DNA from: Paracoccaceae bacterium
GTDB lineage: Bacteria > Pseudomonadota > Alphaproteobacteria > Rhodobacterales > Rhodobacteraceae
Direction: 5' to 3'
DNA length: 64,000 bases
Assembly (NCBI GenBank): GCA_026706985.1
Contig: JAPOXR010000073.1
Coordinates: 1 to 64,000 of the forward strand
Both the position numbers and the translations under genes were made by a program. The notes below the pieces were generated by a model. The model worked only from the letters and a program-made list of their open reading frames with translations. It did no database searches and had not been told where the DNA came from. Positions 37,398-46,192 of the stretch are shown here, piece after piece; position 1 is the stretch's first letter; each line of letters begins with the position of its first letter.

Positions 37398-38468
37398 AAT
37401 TCCGTCAGCGAAGAGGTGGGTTTTCGCCGGATCCGCGGCAAGACTGACAGTTGTTCCATTCAATCCGGGGTGAATTCCAGGCAGCTTGGCGATCACCGCC
37501 TCCTCCGTGCCTTCGGGAATCTGAAAATACAGCAGCGTGACCTCACCGAGCGCTTCCGAGATATGCACCTGACCGGAAAAGAGGGGCGGCGAATCCGTCA
37601 GTTCAAAATCCTCCGGACGCACCCCGACCCGTACCCGCCTGCCCTTTGCGTTCTCACTTGTGGCTACCGAAGATACAGCTTCCCCACCCCGGTCAAGCTT
37701 CACCCGGGTTGATTCGCCGGTGGCAATGATTTCACCATCGAAAAGATTCATTGCCGGTGAGCCGATGAACCGGGCGACGAATTCATTCCGAGGCCGTTCA
37801 TACAGTTCCAGCGGTGCCCCGACCTGCTCGATGTCACCGCCATTCAACACGACTATCCTGGTTGCGAGCGTCATCGCTTCAACCTGATCATGGGTGACAT
37901 AGATCATCGTCGAATCGGGCATGTTTTGTTTCAATTGAGCGATTTCAATTCGTGTCGCCACGCGCAGGGCGGCATCAAGGTTGGAAAGAGGTTCATCAAA
38001 CAGGAACACTTTCGGGTCCCTTACAATCGCCCTGCCAATGGCGACCCGCTGCCGCTGTCCGCCGGACAGCGCTTTCGGCAAACGGTCCAGATATGGATCA
38101 AGCTGCAGCGCCGCCGCCGCCTTCGACACCGCTTCTTCAATTTCAGGCTTTGTCCGCTTGGCGATCTGCAGAGCGAAAGCCATGTTTTCCCGGACTGTCA
38201 TATGCGGATACAGCGCATAGGATTGGAATACCATGGCCACACCCCGCTGCGCCGGCGGCACATCATTGACCAGCAATCCATCGATCCACAATTCACCGCC
38301 GGAAATCTTCTCCAGACCGGCGATCATGCGCAACAGAGTTGACTTTCCACAGCCGGAGGGCCCCACGAAAACCACCAGTTCACCCTGCGTGATCTGCAGG
38401 TTGATATCGCGCAAAACCTCGACCTGTCCGTAGGCCTTGCAGACATTCTTAAGTTCCAGTTCCGCCAT
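37380..38468 (-). CDS. aglK: Alpha-glucoside ABC transporter ATP-binding protein
   Basis: This is the ATPase that powers the alpha-glucoside importer. The 362-residue protein is of the MalK/UgpC type: Walker A GPSGCGKST (36-44), Q-loop VFQSYALYPHMTV, signature LSGGQRQR, Walker B FLFDEPLSNLD, and a C-terminal regulatory TOBE-like domain (RVGVRPEDFEL). The stop of aglA directly abuts its start. It is the last gene of aglEFGAK. Confidence 0.93.
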   Translation of the reverse strand: MAELELKNVCKAYGQVEVLRDINLQITQGELVVFVGPSGCGKSTLLRMIAGLEKISGGELWIDGLLVNDVPPAQRGVAMVFQSYALYPHMTVRENMAFALQIAKRTKPEIEEAVSKAAAALQLDPYLDRLPKALSGGQRQRVAIGRAIVRDPKVFLFDEPLSNLDAALRVATRIEIAQLKQNMPDSTMIYVTHDQVEAMTLATRIVVLNGGDIEQVGAPLELYERPRNEFVARFIGSPAMNLFDGEIIATGESTRVKLDRGGEAVSSVATSENAKGRRVRVGVRPEDFELTDSPPLFSGQVHISEALGEVTLLYFQIPEGTEEAVIAKLPGIHPGLNGTTVSLAADPAKTHLFADGISLLYS

Positions 38469-40121
38469 TTATCCGCCTATTTCTTCACCTGCGATCACAC
38501 AGCTCCATCCTTCCAGCCTCAAAGCACCGCCCGAGGGGCGGTTGCCGGTGCCGAAAAGGACAGACCAATTGCCATCCGGCATCGAAACTTCCTTTTCCTC
38601 ATCTCCAAGATTGAACGCGCAATAAAGACGCGAATCCGCGGCGCCGCGGTGGAAAGACAGGATCGGTCCTTCCGCCCGCAGTTCCAGCAAGCCGCCGGTT
38701 TTCAGCACTGGCCAGTCGCGGCGCAGCTGAATGGCTTTCCGGTAATGGGCCAGAATCGAATCTGAATTGCTGTCCTGCGCGGTGACTGCGCTGCGTCGGT
38801 GCCCTTCGGGTACCGGCAGCCACGGTTTAACATCCGAAAACCCGCCATTTTCCGCCGAAGCGTCCCAGACCATCGGCGTTCTGCACCCGTCCCTGCCACG
38901 AAAACGCGGCCAGAACCTGATGCCGTACGGATCACGCAACTCCTCCCGATTGAGTTGTGCCTCGGTCAGGCCAAGCTCCTCACCCTGAAACAGGCACACC
39001 GATCCGCGCAGACAAATGAGCAGCGTCAGCACGGTTTTCTGCGCCGCTTCGGAAAGCCCCCAGCGGGTCGCGTGGCGGACGACATCATGGTTCGAAAATG
39101 CCCAGGTTGCCCAACTGTCTGCCGCCATAACATTGAAACGATGCATGATTGCTGCGACCCGTTCTGCCGAAATCCTGTCGCCGGATAAAAGATCAAACGC
39201 GTAGCAGCTGTGCAGCAGCCCGTCGCCGCTGGTGTATTCACTCATGATTTCGAGGCCACGCTGCGCGTCTCCGACCTCACCCATAGCCAGGCGGCCGCCG
39301 AATCCGTCCAGAACTCCACGCATCGCGCGCAGAAATCCGAGGTTTTCCGGCCGGTTCTTGTCATAGATATGGCGCTGAAAATTATACGGGTTGACCTTGG
39401 GCGCGATGTCATCACTACGCTCGTTGTCGGGCAGAGCCGGGTTGGAACGAAGCTCCGCATCACAGAAGTAAAAATTGACTGTGTCGAGCCGAAATCCGTC
39501 CACGCCACGCCGCAGCCAGAAGCGCATCACATCCAGCAATTCCTCCCTGACTTCGGCATTGTGAAAATTCAGGTCCGGCTGCGTTGCCAGAAAATTATGC
39601 AGAAAATACTGCCCGCGCCCGGTCTCCCATTCCCATGCCGTGCCGCCGAACACCGACAGCCAGTTATTCGGCGGTGTGCCGTCGGGATTCGGATCCGCCC
39701 AGACATACCAGTCGGCCTTCGGATTGTTCCGCGAGGACCGGCTCTGGACAAACCAGGGGTGGCAGTCCGAGGTATGGCTGAACACCAGATCGATGAGAAC
39801 TTTCAATCCCAGCGAATGGGCGCGCCGGACAAGCTCATCAAAGATCTCCAGCGATCCGAACAGCGGGTCCACATCCCGGTAATCGGATACATCATAGCCG
39901 AAATCATGCATTGGCGAGCGGAAAAAGGGTGAAATCCAGATCGCGTCGACCCCGAGCGACCGGACATAGGGTAACCGGTTCAAAATGCCGTTCAGATCAC
40001 CGATGCCGTCGCCATCCGTATCCTGAAAGGAACGTGGATAGATCTGATAGATGACGGCACCTTTCCACCAGTCGTTCCGGTTCTGAACCAGGGGCAATGA
40101 TTCTGTGGTTTGATCAAGCAC
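38469..40121 (-). CDS. aglA: Alpha-glucosidase, glycoside hydrolase family 13
   Basis: This hydrolyses imported alpha-glucosides such as sucrose, maltose or trehalose to glucose and the partner sugar in the cytoplasm. The 550-residue enzyme has GH13 regions IYQIYPRSF, DLVFSHTSDCHPWF, nucleophile Asp213 in GFRLDTVN, acid/base Glu282 in AMGEVGD and Asp346 in FSNHDVVRH. No signal peptide is present. The start is GTG with AAAGGTGG as ribosome site, three bases after the aglG stop. The agl assignment rests on the gene order E-F-G-A-K. Confidence 0.93.
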   Translation of the reverse strand: MLDQTTESLPLVQNRNDWWKGAVIYQIYPRSFQDTDGDGIGDLNGILNRLPYVRSLGVDAIWISPFFRSPMHDFGYDVSDYRDVDPLFGSLEIFDELVRRAHSLGLKVLIDLVFSHTSDCHPWFVQSRSSRNNPKADWYVWADPNPDGTPPNNWLSVFGGTAWEWETGRGQYFLHNFLATQPDLNFHNAEVREELLDVMRFWLRRGVDGFRLDTVNFYFCDAELRSNPALPDNERSDDIAPKVNPYNFQRHIYDKNRPENLGFLRAMRGVLDGFGGRLAMGEVGDAQRGLEIMSEYTSGDGLLHSCYAFDLLSGDRISAERVAAIMHRFNVMAADSWATWAFSNHDVVRHATRWGLSEAAQKTVLTLLICLRGSVCLFQGEELGLTEAQLNREELRDPYGIRFWPRFRGRDGCRTPMVWDASAENGGFSDVKPWLPVPEGHRRSAVTAQDSNSDSILAHYRKAIQLRRDWPVLKTGGLLELRAEGPILSFHRGAADSRLYCAFNLGDEEKEVSMPDGNWSVLFGTGNRPSGGALRLEGWSCVIAGEEIGG

Positions 40122-40124
40122 GGC

Positions 40125-41264
40125 CTATCCACCTTTCACGGAGCCGGCGAGTAGACCCCTGACAAGGAATTTCTGCATCGCGAAGAACACAATCACCGGC
40201 ACCACGATCGAAACGAATGCGGAGGATGCGAGAATTTCCCAATCCCCTCCCCTAGAGCCGAGAAGTTCCCGCAAGCGACCGGTCATCACCAATTGCTGCT
40301 CGTTGTTTCCGAGAAAGATTGTCGCGACAAGCAGGTCGTTCCAGACCCAGAGGAACTGAAAGATCGCGAAACTTGCGAGCGCCGGAAACGACAGGGGAAG
40401 AACGATGCGCCGGAAAATCTGAAAATCCGTGGCACCGTCAACCCTGGCCGATTCAATCACTTCCCGGGGCAGTCCGGCAATATAGTTGCGCAGCAGGTAA
40501 ATCGCCAATGGCAGTCCAAATCCCGTATGCGCAAACCAAATTCCCAGATACTCCTTGCCGATTCCGATTGTGTTATGAAAACGCAGCAACGGGATCAGGG
40601 CCAATTGCAGCGGCACCACGAGCAGGCCGACGATCAGGGCGATCAGTAAAGCGCGCCCGGGGAACTGCATCCATGCCAGCGCATAGGCTGCGAACGCGGC
40701 GACAAGAATTGGAATGACGGTCGAAGGAATCGTGACCGAGAAGGTATTCAGGAATGACCGTCCCAGCCCTTCCGCGAAAATAACGTTGGAATAATTTTCA
40801 AGGGTGAACCGGGGCGGCTCGACGGTGGTGATAAATATCCTGACCCCACGCCGGCCGCTATGCGGTTCCGGCGATGTGATCCTGTATTCTCCATTTGTCA
40901 GGACGGTCATTTCCCGCCCTTTCGACATTGGCGCGGTGTCACCCGGAATGAACCCCGAAGGGTCCCTGGAGGTCACGCCGAAAGCCTTGATTTCCCCGGT
41001 ATCAATGGTGTCGAACAGATTCCCCGACAACACAAACAGCCCGCCTTCCTCTCTCTGGGTTTCCGGCAAGGCGGAGCGGACAAAAGAGCTTTGCTCGGAC
41101 TGGAAGGCGGCCCGCCACCAACCGCTGGTCACGATTTGATCGCGGTCCCGGAATGAGGAGACCAAAAGGCCGAGAGTCGGGATAATCCATAGCAGCACCA
41201 GCGCTGCCGCAGACAGGTTCACCGCCCAGACAAGTCGCGCTTTAGTGCCGGCAATGTGATCCAT
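40125..41264 (-). CDS. aglG: Alpha-glucoside ABC transporter permease
   Basis: This is an inner-membrane permease, 379 residues. After the first hydrophobic segment (about 15-37) there is a soluble insert of more than 100 residues before the transport core, a feature of AglG-type permeases. The core carries the EAA loop with ESARVDGATDFQIFRRIVLP, which contacts the ATPase. A TTG precedes the chosen ATG by one codon. It lies 12 bases after aglF. Confidence 0.9.
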   Translation of the reverse strand: MDHIAGTKARLVWAVNLSAAALVLLWIIPTLGLLVSSFRDRDQIVTSGWWRAAFQSEQSSFVRSALPETQREEGGLFVLSGNLFDTIDTGEIKAFGVTSRDPSGFIPGDTAPMSKGREMTVLTNGEYRITSPEPHSGRRGVRIFITTVEPPRFTLENYSNVIFAEGLGRSFLNTFSVTIPSTVIPILVAAFAAYALAWMQFPGRALLIALIVGLLVVPLQLALIPLLRFHNTIGIGKEYLGIWFAHTGFGLPLAIYLLRNYIAGLPREVIESARVDGATDFQIFRRIVLPLSFPALASFAIFQFLWVWNDLLVATIFLGNNEQQLVMTGRLRELLGSRGGDWEILASSAFVSIVVPVIVFFAMQKFLVRGLLAGSVKGG

Positions 41265-41276
41265 CAAACGCCCCGC

Positions 41277-42269
41277 TCAGAGTGATTCTTTCCGCGCATT
41301 GCGGATGTTCCAGATCATGATCGGGGTGACCATGAGCATGATCACAAGCGCAATCGTCGATGCCCGGCCCGCATCATTGGCCCGAAACATCCAGTCAAAC
41401 ATCAGATTCGCCAGGACCTGACTTCCCCATTGCCCGTTTGTCATTGCCAGGACGATATCAAAGACCTTCAAAACGAGGATTGTGATCGTCGTCCAGACGA
41501 CGGCGATCGTACCCCAGATCTGCGGTACCTTGATCCGCCAGAAGAGCTGCAGCGGCGATGCGCCGTCAAGAATTCCGGCCTCTATTGTTTCCTCGGGAAT
41601 GCCACGCAGCGCCGCAGATAGTATGACCATTGCAAAACCGGTCTGAATCCAGATCAGCACGGCCATGAGCAGAAAGTTATTCCAGGGCTGCAATGTTAGC
41701 CATGCCTTCGGCTCAGCGCCCAAAGTTTCGATCAGGGCGTTCAGCAGACCGATCTCCTGGCTGCCTTCACCGCGGTAATCATAGATGAATTTCCAGATCA
41801 CCGCGGCGCCGATGAAGGAAATCGCCATCGGCATGAAGATCATGGACTTGGCAAAATTGCCCCAGGAAATCCGGTCCGTGATCGCAGCCGCGATGAGGCC
41901 GAAGAGAGTCGATAGAGCCGGAACGACAATCAGCCACAGAATATTATTGCGCATGGATTCGCGGAATTTTTCGTCGCCGATCATCCACACATAATTGTCG
42001 AAGCCGATGAATCTATCGCCCGAAGCATCATGAAAAGACAGCCAGACAGAGTTGAATACCGGATAAACGAGATACAGTGAGAGTAGTATTATGGCCGGTC
42101 CGAGAAACAGCCATGGACGTATTGCCAGAGCCTTATTGATGTTCCGGCCGGCATCCGGGCCGCGCGGAGGATAAACCGCATCAAGTGCCAGATTGGAAAG
42201 GTAATAATAGGCAACACAGCCGAACACGCCGACGATGATCGTGGCAAGCGCCATCAGCACCTGTTCCAC
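41277..42269 (-). CDS. aglF: Alpha-glucoside ABC transporter permease
   Basis: This is the partner permease, 330 residues, with an additional N-terminal helix (about 5-22) ahead of the usual six. The EAA loop reads EETIEAGILDGASPLQLFWRI (20-residue core EETIEAGILDGASPLQLFWR). The start is GTG with a strong GGGGAGG ribosome site. A hairpin separates it from aglE, the binding-protein gene. Confidence 0.9.
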   Translation of the reverse strand: MEQVLMALATIIVGVFGCVAYYYLSNLALDAVYPPRGPDAGRNINKALAIRPWLFLGPAIILLSLYLVYPVFNSVWLSFHDASGDRFIGFDNYVWMIGDEKFRESMRNNILWLIVVPALSTLFGLIAAAITDRISWGNFAKSMIFMPMAISFIGAAVIWKFIYDYRGEGSQEIGLLNALIETLGAEPKAWLTLQPWNNFLLMAVLIWIQTGFAMVILSAALRGIPEETIEAGILDGASPLQLFWRIKVPQIWGTIAVVWTTITILVLKVFDIVLAMTNGQWGSQVLANLMFDWMFRANDAGRASTIALVIMLMVTPIMIWNIRNARKESL

Positions 42270-42293
42270 TGTTTGCCTCCCCGTTTATACAGG

Positions 42294-42315
42294 GCCGGCC
42301 CATGCAAGGGCCGGC
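42294..42315 (-). other. Intergenic hairpin between aglE and aglF
   Basis: GCCGGCCC and GGGCCGGC form a perfect 8-bp stem around a 6-base loop in the 59-base gap after the binding-protein gene. It lacks a U-tract, so it is more likely an mRNA-stabilising element that protects aglE mRNA from 3' decay, as the malE-malF repeats do in enteric bacteria, than a terminator. Confidence 0.65.
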
Positions 42316-42328
42316 ACCTGATATTACT

Positions 42329-43681
42329 TCAGAGCGAACTCCAAGTCTGCTCAATGGACGCCGCGACGTCCTGTGCCGACTTACCGCTCGAGTAATCGAC
42401 CATTCCTGTCCAGAAGACTCCGGCACCGATGGCACCCGGCATAAGGTCGGAACCGTCGAAACGGAATGTCGTGGCGTTCAGCAGGATTTCATTCATCGCC
42501 CGCACCGTCGGATCGGTATAGACGCCTGGGTTCACGCCCTTATGCGGAGTCAGGAATCCTGTCTGCGCCATCCAGATCTCATGCGCGACCGGCAAAGTCA
42601 GGAACTCGATAAAGGCACGCGCCGCCGGCGAGTCCTTGGTAATTGCGAACAAGGTGCCGGCACCGAGAATCGGGCGTCCCAGATCCATTTCCGCAAAAGC
42701 GGGGAAATAGAAAAAGTCGGCATCGACACCGATTTCCACATCATCCGGGAAGAATGATGGAATGAAGGATGCCTGACGGTGCATGTAACATTGCGGCGGC
42801 GAGGAGAACAAACCGGCCGGGCTGTCGCGGAAATCGATCGATGCCACGGCTCCGGCGCCACCGCTCACATAGGCGTCGTTTCTCGCAAAACTGCCATAGG
42901 TTTCGATGGCATTCACCACCCGTGGATCATCGAAAGGAATCTCATGCTTAACCCAGGCGTCATAGACATCCGGCGACTGCGTGCGCAGCATCATGTCTTC
43001 CACCCAGTCGGTTGCCGGCCAGCCTGTGGCTCCGCCGGAACCGATGCCGATGCACCAGGGCGTGCCGCCTTCAGCGACGATCTGATCGGACAGCGCAAGC
43101 AACTCCTCCATGGATTGCGGTATTTCGTAACCGGCATCCTCGAAATTCTCCGGCACATACCAGACCAGCGATTTCACATCGACCTTGTAAAAGAATCCGA
43201 AATGCTGTGTCTGTCCATCGGCATCCGCATAGCTGCCGAGATCAACCCAGGACTGCCCGGCGGCATAATTTTCGCGGACCCAGTCAGCCATTGAATCATC
43301 GAGAGCCACAAGATGCCCTTTGCCTGCCAGGTCAGCAGCCAGACCCGGCTGCGGGAAAACCGCGATATTCGGCGGCGATCCGGCTTCGGCATCAATGGTG
43401 ATCTGCTGTTCAAAACTGTCGGAACCGGCATATTCGACATTGGCACCGGTTGCGGCTTCAAAATAGGCAAGCACGCTTTCAACAAGCTCCTTATCGGGTC
43501 CGAGCCAAGGGCCGAGAATGGTGAGAGTCTCGCCTTGAATGCCGGCATTCTCCAATTCGCTGAACCCGTCCCAGGTAAACCCGTCGGCCCCGATCGGAAC
43601 CATCAACTCCATGTCATCCGCCAGGGCAGATCCCGCGGCAAGGACCGCTGAAACTGCACCTGTTATCAATAAACGGTTCAT
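42329..43681 (-). CDS. aglE: Alpha-glucoside ABC transporter substrate-binding protein
   Basis: This is the periplasmic receptor for alpha-glucosides. The 450-residue precursor has a signal peptide ending near residue 20 (VLAAGSALAD). The mature protein has the family-1 binding-protein pattern with GPWLGPDKELVESVLAYFEA and AGSPPNIAVFPQPG, and a C-terminal AQDVAASIEQTW. I chose the ATG at the signal peptide; a further 15 codons of open frame lie upstream. It is divergent from the LacI regulator, with operator-like palindromes between the two. Confidence 0.92.
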   Translation of the reverse strand: MNRLLITGAVSAVLAAGSALADDMELMVPIGADGFTWDGFSELENAGIQGETLTILGPWLGPDKELVESVLAYFEAATGANVEYAGSDSFEQQITIDAEAGSPPNIAVFPQPGLAADLAGKGHLVALDDSMADWVRENYAAGQSWVDLGSYADADGQTQHFGFFYKVDVKSLVWYVPENFEDAGYEIPQSMEELLALSDQIVAEGGTPWCIGIGSGGATGWPATDWVEDMMLRTQSPDVYDAWVKHEIPFDDPRVVNAIETYGSFARNDAYVSGGAGAVASIDFRDSPAGLFSSPPQCYMHRQASFIPSFFPDDVEIGVDADFFYFPAFAEMDLGRPILGAGTLFAITKDSPAARAFIEFLTLPVAHEIWMAQTGFLTPHKGVNPGVYTDPTVRAMNEILLNATTFRFDGSDLMPGAIGAGVFWTGMVDYSSGKSAQDVAASIEQTWSSL

Positions 43682-43715
43682 GTGGTGTTCCCTTATCCCA
43701 AAGATTTTTGATTGT

Positions 43716-43758
43716 TGCCTTCCCAAGGCAGCGCGGTTTATTCTTCCAAAGCGCTTTG
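43716..43758. promoter_or_regulatory. Divergent aglE/aglR control region with LacI-type operator
   Basis: CAAAGCGCTTTG (43747-43758) is a perfect 12-base palindrome with the CG centre typical of LacI/GalR-family operators, 51 bases ahead of the regulator gene and 66 bases ahead of aglE. A second inverted repeat, TGCCTT-CCC-AAGGCA (43716-43730), lies on the aglE side. The arrangement suggests that AglR controls both directions. Confidence 0.75.
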
Positions 43759-43808
43759 AAACAATGTGCAGCCTGTCCGCTCAACTGTCAAGTTCAGATT
43801 GCGTGAGT

Positions 43809-44861
43809 ATGAATCTGAAAAACCTTTCGGATGTTCTTGGATTGTCCCAGACCACCGTGTCGCGGGCCCTGAACGGCTATCCTGAAGTCAGCGAATTGAC
43901 CCGGCGACGGGTCATTGAGGCGGCGCAGCGGTATGGCTACAGGCCGAATCCACATGCCACCCGCCTCGCCACAGGGAGAGCCATGGCCATCGGGCATGTG
44001 ATCCCGATGTCCTCACAGAATTCGGTCATGAACCCGATTTTCGCGGATTTTGCCGCCGGTGCCAACGAAACCTATGCCAGGCATGGTTACGAGATGACGT
44101 TATCGATTGTGCGGGATGAGGAGGTCGAAAACAAATACCGGAGCATGGCGGAAACCGGTTCGGTTGATGGAATTATAGCCAGCAGCCCCATGATCTCGGA
44201 TCCGCGCATCGAAGTTCTGAACCGCATCGGCCTCCCGTTTCTGGTGCATGGACGCTCATCAGCCACCGGTTACGAATATAATTGGCTGGACATAAACAAT
44301 TTCCGCGCTTTTCGCGTGGCGACGGAATTTCTCATTCATAGCGGCCATCGGCGGATAGCGCTTCTCAATGGTCCCGAGCAGCTCGATTTTGCCTTTCGTC
44401 GACGCCGCGGCTATCTCGACGCCTTAAGGCGGAACGGAGTCGGCCACGATCCGGGACTCGTCAGGTCAAGCGAGATGACAGAACCATTCGGCCATGAATC
44501 GGTAATCGAATTGATGCGGCTTGAAGAGCCGCCCACCGCCTTCCTTACGGCATCGATTCTGACTGCGATCGGTGCCCGCAGAGCCCTGCATGATCTCAAT
44601 ATTCTTCTCGGCACCGAAGTGTCACTTGTCACCCATGATGATTCGCTTGATTATTTTGGAAATTCCGGCACGGAACCGGTTTTCACCTCGGTCCGATCAT
44701 CAATCAGGGCAGCGGGCCGCCGTAGCGCCCAGATTCTACTCGATATCATTCTGGGCCAGCGGGAGCCGCCAGTGACCGAATTGTGGGAAGCCGAACTGGT
44801 GATCGGTAAATCAACCGGCCCGGGTCCACATGCCGGCTGGTCGGCGGGAACCGGGCAGTGA
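43809..44861 (+). CDS. aglR: LacI-family regulator of alpha-glucoside use
   Basis: This is a repressor, 350 residues, with an N-terminal helix-turn-helix LKNLSDVLGLSQTTVSRALN and a ligand-binding domain (GHVIPMSSQNSVMNPIF, SVDGIIASSPMISD, HRRIALLNGP). The frame extends 90 codons upstream into the divergent aglE gene; the ATG before the helix-turn-helix is the sensible start, with a GTG two codons earlier as the alternative. Its stop overlaps the GH1 start by four bases, so regulator, glucosidase and glucokinase form one unit. The name rests on context. Confidence 0.88.
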   Translation: MNLKNLSDVLGLSQTTVSRALNGYPEVSELTRRRVIEAAQRYGYRPNPHATRLATGRAMAIGHVIPMSSQNSVMNPIFADFAAGANETYARHGYEMTLSIVRDEEVENKYRSMAETGSVDGIIASSPMISDPRIEVLNRIGLPFLVHGRSSATGYEYNWLDINNFRAFRVATEFLIHSGHRRIALLNGPEQLDFAFRRRRGYLDALRRNGVGHDPGLVRSSEMTEPFGHESVIELMRLEEPPTAFLTASILTAIGARRALHDLNILLGTEVSLVTHDDSLDYFGNSGTEPVFTSVRSSIRAAGRRSAQILLDIILGQREPPVTELWEAELVIGKSTGPGPHAGWSAGTGQ

Positions 44862-46192
44862 CCGTATTGAAGCTATCACGCAGCCAATTTCCCGCCGGGT
44901 TCCAATTCGGCGCCGCCGGCTCCAGCTACCAGACCGAAGGGCACGGTTTCGGCGGTGCCGGCGGGACACATTGGGACAGTTTCGCTGCCACCCCCGGAAA
45001 TGTCGCCAATGGCGAAAACGGCTCCATCGCCTGCGATCATTATCACCATTGGCCGCAGGATCTGGATCTTGCCGCCGAGTGTGGATTTGATGCGTGGCGT
45101 TTTTCAATCTCGTGGGCGCGCGTCATTCCGGATGGATATGGCGCTGCCAATTCCGCCGGGCTGGATTTTTATGACCGGCTGATTGACGGAATCTGCGCCA
45201 GGGGAATGAAACCCTTCGCCACGCTGTATCATTGGGAACTGCCGTCACCTTTGGCGGATCGCGGCGGTTGGATGAACCGTGATATCGCGGATTGGTTCGC
45301 CGACTATGCCGACACCGTAATGCGCAGGATCGGGGACAGAATCCATTCCGTCGCCCCCATCAATGAGCCTTGGTGCGTCGCATGGTTGAGTCATTTCATG
45401 GGGCTGCATGCGCCCGGGCTGCGGGATATCAGGGCAACTGCGAGAGCCATGCATCATGTCCCCCTGGCGCATGGCGCCGCGGTGCAGGCGATGCGGGCGC
45501 TGGGGCAGAAAAATATCGGTCTGGTAGCCAATTTCGAACGCGTCCTGCCAGCCTTTGCGGATGCGGCGTCCTGCCGGGCGGCGGATCTTTACGACCAGAT
45601 TTATAATCGCTGGTTTCTCAGCGCGGTCCGGCTGGGTGAATACCCGGCCGATGCGCTTGCCGGACTCGCCGCGCATATGCCGGCAGGCTGGGAGCAGGAT
45701 TTCGCTCAGATATCAACGGATGTGGACTGGATCGGGATCAATTACTATACGCGCAAACTCATCACCGCGGGCCCAACCGGAATGTTCGGCGACTTCAGGG
45801 AGGTCGAGGGTCCATTGCCGAAAACCGATGTCGGGTGGGAAATTCACAGTGAGGGCCTTCTGCATTTTCTGAAAATGGTCTGGGAAGAGTGTGCGCGCGG
45901 GCTGCCGTTATACGTGACTGAAAACGGCATGGCGAATGCCGATTTTCCGGTAGCAGGCGCCGTCCCCGACAATGCCCGGATTTCCTATCTGCAGGATCAT
46001 CTGCGGCAACTGCTGCGCGCCGTCGGATCAGGCATTGATGTGCGGGGCTACTTTGTCTGGTCATTTCTGGATAATTTCGAATGGTCGCTCGGCTATGCGA
46101 AGCGGTTCGGCATTGTTCATGTGGATTTCGACAGTATGCGGCGGACGCCGAAAGCATCTTATTTCGCGCTGCGGCAGGCCCTCAGCCGATGA
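44858..46192 (+). CDS. Beta-glucosidase, glycoside hydrolase family 1
   Basis: This cytoplasmic enzyme hydrolyses beta-glucosides such as cellobiose. The 444-residue barrel has FQFGAAGSSYQTEG, acid/base Glu170 in INEPW, nucleophile Glu355 in VTENGMA and the sugar-binding SFLDNFEWSLGYAKRFG. The start is GTG, coupled to the regulator stop (GTGA). Its presence beside an alpha-glucoside importer suggests either broader specificity of the importer or import of beta-glucosides by another system. Confidence 0.94.
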   Translation: MTVLKLSRSQFPAGFQFGAAGSSYQTEGHGFGGAGGTHWDSFAATPGNVANGENGSIACDHYHHWPQDLDLAAECGFDAWRFSISWARVIPDGYGAANSAGLDFYDRLIDGICARGMKPFATLYHWELPSPLADRGGWMNRDIADWFADYADTVMRRIGDRIHSVAPINEPWCVAWLSHFMGLHAPGLRDIRATARAMHHVPLAHGAAVQAMRALGQKNIGLVANFERVLPAFADAASCRAADLYDQIYNRWFLSAVRLGEYPADALAGLAAHMPAGWEQDFAQISTDVDWIGINYYTRKLITAGPTGMFGDFREVEGPLPKTDVGWEIHSEGLLHFLKMVWEECARGLPLYVTENGMANADFPVAGAVPDNARISYLQDHLRQLLRAVGSGIDVRGYFVWSFLDNFEWSLGYAKRFGIVHVDFDSMRRTPKASYFALRQALSR

